Shown piece by piece: positions 13,033 through 16,133 of a stretch of DNA of 16,133 nucleotides. The stretch's first letter is position 1. Every line of letters begins with the position of its first letter. Position numbers and translations under genes: made by a program. The notes beneath the pieces are model-generated. The model was not told the DNA's origin, did no database searches, and worked only from the letters and a program-made list of their open reading frames with translations. The DNA is from Candidatus Pacearchaeota archaeon (GTDB taxonomy: Archaea; Nanobdellota; Nanobdellia; Pacearchaeales; GW2011-AR1). The stretch is from positions 1-16,133 of the forward strand of contig JAGVXJ010000069.1 of the NCBI GenBank assembly GCA_018303895.1. The letters run 5' to 3'.

Positions 13033-13062
13033 GCGCCGAAGGCGCCGATGGGCGGGCGAGCG
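13033..13062 (+). repeat. GC-rich hairpin plus G-rich tract (repeat copy C)
   Basis: GCGCC-GAA-GGCGC (13033-13045) is a 5-bp stem with the same GAA loop as copy A. The tract GGGCGGGCGAGCG follows at 13050-13062. It is preceded by CGTGAGAGAA (13021-13030), which resembles CGTGAGCGAA (7765-7774) before copy A. Confidence 0.7.
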
Positions 13063-13097
13063 ATTTCGCGAATAAGAAAAACGAACTGATTTAAATT

Positions 13098-13122
13098 GAG
13101 CGAGGTCGCGAGCAGGGTGGGA
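13098..13122 (+). repeat. 25-bp dispersed repeat, copy 2
   Basis: The core AGCGAGGTCGCGAGCAGGG continues to TGGGA. It matches 7845-7869 at 21 of 25 positions. It ends 39 bp before the lhr ATG, and an in-frame TTG at 13096 would wrongly extend Lhr into it. Confidence 0.7.
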
Positions 13123-13161
13123 TTACCAAAAAATTTCATAAAAAATATTCAAGAAAAAAAA

Positions 13162-15807
13162 ATGACAAAAACTTTTCCAGCAAAAGAAAAAAACGCAGAA
13201 GAAATAAAGAAAGAATTGCATCCACTTATTCGGGAATGGTTTTTTTCAAAGTTTGAAGATTTTTCACCAAGTCAAAAATTCGGAGTTCCGTACATTCACG
13301 AAAGAAAAAATATTTTAATATCTGCACCGACGGGTTCCGGAAAAACCTTAACCGCTTTTCTCTCGATATTAAATAATTTGGTAACTCTTGCAGAAAAAAA
13401 CAAGCTCGAAAATAAAATTTACGCGATTTATACTTCGCCCCTGAAAGCATTAAGCAACGACATTCACAAAAACCTAATCGAGCCATTGAAAGAAATTCAG
13501 GAATTAGCAAAATCAAAAAATATTGTATTACAAGATATCCGCGTCGGATTAAGAACTGGTGATACAACTCAATCCGAAAAAGCAAAAATGGCGAGAAAAG
13601 CCCCGCACATTTACATCACAACTCCGGAAAGTTTGGCAATTTCTTTAACGACAAAAAAGTTCATAGACTTTTTCAGCGACATTGAATTCTGTATTATCGA
13701 CGAAGTTCACTCATTAGGAAACAAACGAGGCGTTCATTTAAGCTTGAGTTTAGAACGCCTAAATGATTTATCAAAAACTTTTCCAGTAAAAATCGGATTA
13801 AGCGCGACGGTTGAACCCTTGGAAGAAGTTGCCGAATTCATAACAGGAAGTGCAGAAAAAAGAGAAGTTTTCATCGCACGAGTTCCATTAAACAAAAAAT
13901 TCGATGTGAAAGTTTTAACTCCCGTAGAAAATTTAACAACGCACGAAAATCCATGGACAGAAACTTATCATTTAATGCACAAACTCATCAAAGAAAATAG
14001 AACGACATTAGTTTTTACAAACACTCGTTCAGCAACGGAAAGAGTCGTGAACTATTTGAAAGATAAATTTCCGACGGAATATGGAGACCACAACATCGCT
14101 GCGCATCACTCATCATTAAGCAAAGAAAATCGATTTGACGTCGAAGAAAGATTAAGAGATGGAAAGTTGAAAGTCGTCGTATGCTCAACTTCTTTAGAAC
14201 TTGGAATTGACATTGGTTATATTGATTTAGTTATTTTGCTTGGAAGTCCAAAAGCATCGTCGAGAGCACTTCAAAGAATTGGACGAGCTGGACATAAACT
14301 CCATGAAACAACCAAAGGAAGATTTATCGTCATGGATTTAGATGATTTAGTCGAATGTTCAATAATTCAAAAAGAAATGATTGAGGGAAAAATTGACAAA
14401 ATACAATTTCCACACAATTGTTTAGATGTTCTTTCTCAACAAATTTTTGGAATGACAATAAATAAAGTCTGGAAAATCGACGAGATATTAAAAGTTTTGA
14501 GAAAAAGTTATTGTTACAAAGAATTATCCAAGGACGATTTTATGTCAGTAATAAGTTATCTCACCGGAGAATATAATTTAGAACAAAGTCATGTTTATGG
14601 AAAAATTTGGTATGACCAAAAAGAAAAAACCATCGGAAAAAGAGGAAAAATGGCAAGAATAATTTACATGACAAACGTCGGAACAATCCCCGATGAATCA
14701 TTTATCACAGTAAAAATGGCTGGAAGCGACGAAAAAATTGGAGCAATAGATGAATCATTTTTGAGCAGAATGAAAAAAGGAGATGTTTTTGTTCTCGGAG
14801 GAAAAAGATACCGATATGAATACACTAAAGGAATGAATCTTTATGTACGTTCTGAAGTAAAAAGACCACCAACAATTCCGTCGTGGTTTTCAGAAATGTT
14901 GCCATTGAGTTTTGATTCAGCATTAGAAATAAATAAATTCCGAAGAGAAATGAAAAATAGATTCTTTGAAGATAAATCAAAAGCAGAAATGCTTGAATTC
15001 ATAAAAAGTTATCTTTATGTCGAAGATAACATCGCGTTGGAAATTTATAATTATTTTTATCAGCAGTTTAAGTTCGCAGATTTTCCAAATGAAAATTTAA
15101 TTCTCATAGAAAAATATCGAGATGAAAAAGAAAAGAAAAGTTATCTGTTAGTAAACAGCATGTACGGACGAAGAGTCAATGATGCCTTGTCGCGAGCTCT
15201 CGCTTACTTGATGGGTCTCATCGGTGGAAGAGATGTGGAAATGGGAATTTCCGACAGAGGATTTTATTTTGCTGGAGAAATTTTACCAATAGACAAGGCG
15301 CTGAAACATCTCAATGAAGAAAATGTTGAAAAAACTTTGAAAGAAGCAATTGAAAAAACAGATATTCTGACACGAAGATTCCGTCATTGTGCGACAAGAA
15401 GTTTAATGATTTTGAGAAGTTACAAAGGACAGCAAAAATCAGTTAAACGACAGCAAATGAAATCACATTTTTTAATCGCCGCAGTTAAAAAAATCTCGCA
15501 GGAATTTCCGATATTGAAAGAAGCAAAGCGGGAAGTAATAGAAGATTTGATGGATTTGAAAAACACAAAAAAAGTTTTGGGGTGGATAAGCGAAAAAAAA
15601 GTAAAAGTAAAAATTGAAGAAGTCAGAATTCCGTCGCCATTCTCACTCGGGCTTTTAATTCAGGGACACATGGATTTGTTAAAAATCGAGGACAAACAAG
15701 CATTCCTTCAAAGAATGCACAAGATTTATCAGGAAGAAATCCAGAAAAAAGCCTTCGGAACAAGTTACGAAAATAAAAGCGTCGAAGATGTTTATAGGGA
15801 TTTGTAA
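13162..15807 (+). CDS. lhr: Lhr-type superfamily II ATP-dependent helicase
   Basis: This 881-aa enzyme is a 3'-to-5' helicase linked to DNA repair or RNA handling in archaea. Motif I APTGSGKT is at 55-62, motif II DEVH at 180-183 (within CIIDEVHSLGNKRGVHLSLSLERL), motif III SAT at 214-216, motif V near STSLELGIDIG (342-352), and motif VI QRIGRAGH at 371-378. The following winged-helix and Lhr-specific C-terminal domain is recognisable from RFRHCATRSLMILRSYKG. ATG 13162 is preferred to the in-frame TTG at 13096, whose extra 22 residues would be translated from the 25-bp repeat. An AT-rich TATA-like stretch (CATAAAAAAT) lies about 20-25 bp upstream. The 3' end overlaps the convergent NYN gene by 16 bp. 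Confidence 0.95.
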   Translation: MTKTFPAKEKNAEEIKKELHPLIREWFFSKFEDFSPSQKFGVPYIHERKNILISAPTGSGKTLTAFLSILNNLVTLAEKNKLENKIYAIYTSPLKALSNDIHKNLIEPLKEIQELAKSKNIVLQDIRVGLRTGDTTQSEKAKMARKAPHIYITTPESLAISLTTKKFIDFFSDIEFCIIDEVHSLGNKRGVHLSLSLERLNDLSKTFPVKIGLSATVEPLEEVAEFITGSAEKREVFIARVPLNKKFDVKVLTPVENLTTHENPWTETYHLMHKLIKENRTTLVFTNTRSATERVVNYLKDKFPTEYGDHNIAAHHSSLSKENRFDVEERLRDGKLKVVVCSTSLELGIDIGYIDLVILLGSPKASSRALQRIGRAGHKLHETTKGRFIVMDLDDLVECSIIQKEMIEGKIDKIQFPHNCLDVLSQQIFGMTINKVWKIDEILKVLRKSYCYKELSKDDFMSVISYLTGEYNLEQSHVYGKIWYDQKEKTIGKRGKMARIIYMTNVGTIPDESFITVKMAGSDEKIGAIDESFLSRMKKGDVFVLGGKRYRYEYTKGMNLYVRSEVKRPPTIPSWFSEMLPLSFDSALEINKFRREMKNRFFEDKSKAEMLEFIKSYLYVEDNIALEIYNYFYQQFKFADFPNENLILIEKYRDEKEKKSYLLVNSMYGRRVNDALSRALAYLMGLIGGRDVEMGISDRGFYFAGEILPIDKALKHLNEENVEKTLKEAIEKTDILTRRFRHCATRSLMILRSYKGQQKSVKRQQMKSHFLIAAVKKISQEFPILKEAKREVIEDLMDLKNTKKVLGWISEKKVKVKIEEVRIPSPFSLGLLIQGHMDLLKIEDKQAFLQRMHKIYQEEIQKKAFGTSYENKSVEDVYRDL

Positions 15808-16133
15808 TCAAAACATTTGTCAAGAATTTCTTTTGTCATTTCCAAAGAATTATTACAATTAGTTTTTAGATTTCTTGAAGAACTATTTTTGAAATAAACG
15901 TTTTCAACTTCTTTATTTTTTCTTTGAACTGCCTTCACTGCGGGAACGAAATCTCCGTCGCCAGAAACAACAATTGCAATATTAAATTTATCTTCACAAG
16001 CTCCTCCAACCATATCAACGGCCATATTTATATCATCCTCTTTTATAATATAGTAAAATTTGCCTGTTCCAGTTATGTTTCTTTTCAATAATTTGCACAA
16101 AATAAGATGAAAATTTTTTATTTTTCTTAATTT
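15792..16133 (-). CDS. NYN/LabA-type PIN-like nuclease domain protein, 5' end cut by window edge
   Basis: The frame is open from the right edge to TAA 15792-15794 (113 codons seen); the true start lies outside, so the TTG at 16100 should not be taken as the start. The segment KEDDINMAVDMVGGACEDKF followed by NIAIVVSGDGDFVPAVKAVQ is the second half of a NYN domain. In this fold Asp residues bind metal for RNA cleavage; here they are the Asp in KEDD, the Asp in VDM and the Asp pair in SGDGDF. The first catalytic Asp strand would be in the missing N-terminal part. A short Asn/Ser-rich stretch precedes the C-terminal helix. Its stop lies 16 bp inside the end of lhr, so the two transcripts overlap tail to tail. 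Confidence 0.85.
   Translation of the reverse strand, partial: KLRKIKNFHLILCKLLKRNITGTGKFYYIIKEDDINMAVDMVGGACEDKFNIAIVVSGDGDFVPAVKAVQRKNKEVENVYFKNSSSRNLKTNCNNSLEMTKEILDKCFDYKSL

Larger units (their letters stand above)
12608..13161. other. Gene-free divergent region: promoters, small RNA candidate, inverted repeats, repeat copy C
   Basis: This 554-bp gap lies between the divergently read Cys-rich operon and lhr. From left to right it holds the operon's TATA-like box, a small RNA candidate (12702-12774), a cluster of TTTAAA boxes with flanking inverted repeats (12881-12925), and GC-rich repeat C (13005-13122). The only frames are tiny, for example 18 codons from ATG 12779, and are not convincing. 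Confidence 0.6.

Noticed and set aside
7712..13122. GC-rich repeats as a CRISPR array
   Set aside because: Copies are kilobases apart, differ in length and arrangement, and are not spaced by regular unique spacers; no cas gene is present.

Overview
The window looks like a piece of an AT-rich archaeal chromosome, most likely from a small-genome DPANN lineage of the Pacearchaeota/Woesearchaeota kind. The reasons are an archaeal-style Lhr helicase, TATA-like boxes centred about 25-29 bp upstream of most start codons with almost no Shine-Dalgarno sites (leaderless transcription), and several Cys-rich exported proteins of the type common in those lineages. The lineage is an inference from protein style; there is no rRNA here. 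All 15 complete reading frames used end in TAA.

Layout. 1-5979 is almost all minus strand: a truncated membrane-anchored protein (1-408); a frame of about 181 codons split by one in-frame TAG (518-1063); a thrombospondin-repeat-like membrane protein (1121-1933); a COG1361-like surface protein (1979-2866); the HtpX membrane protease (2901-3800); a compact group of cytochrome b5-like protein, DoxX-like protein and Lys/Glu-rich protein (3832-5051); and an EamA/DMT transporter (5128-5979). A DEAD-box RNA helicase (6260-7654, plus) follows a leader of about 170 nt that can fold into several hairpins and a pseudoknot. Then come, on the minus strand, an unrecognised 138-aa protein, adenylate kinase, and an operon of two Cys-rich exported proteins (821-822 and 253 aa). 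Lhr (13162-15807, plus) runs convergently into a truncated NYN/PIN-like nuclease (minus, to the window edge).

Between genes, three places (about 7712-7898, 9082-9300 and 13000-13122) carry GC-rich repeats that stand out sharply from the AT-rich background. They share a short GC hairpin followed at once by a G-rich tract, one of which is a textbook G-quadruplex motif. Modules of 20 and 25 bp are shared between pairs of copies. One copy sits inside a perfect 16-bp inverted repeat. The gap 12608-13161 also holds a candidate small RNA (TATA box, 10-bp GAAA-loop hairpin, T6).

How the genes work together: much of the minus-strand content concerns the cell envelope (exported Cys-rich proteins, membrane protease, transporter, membrane-tethered heme protein with DoxX). 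The plus-strand genes are two superfamily II helicases, one of which appears to be controlled through its leader. The points most worth a second look are the repeat family, the structured leader, the in-frame TAG in a window that otherwise uses only TAA, and the small RNA candidate.
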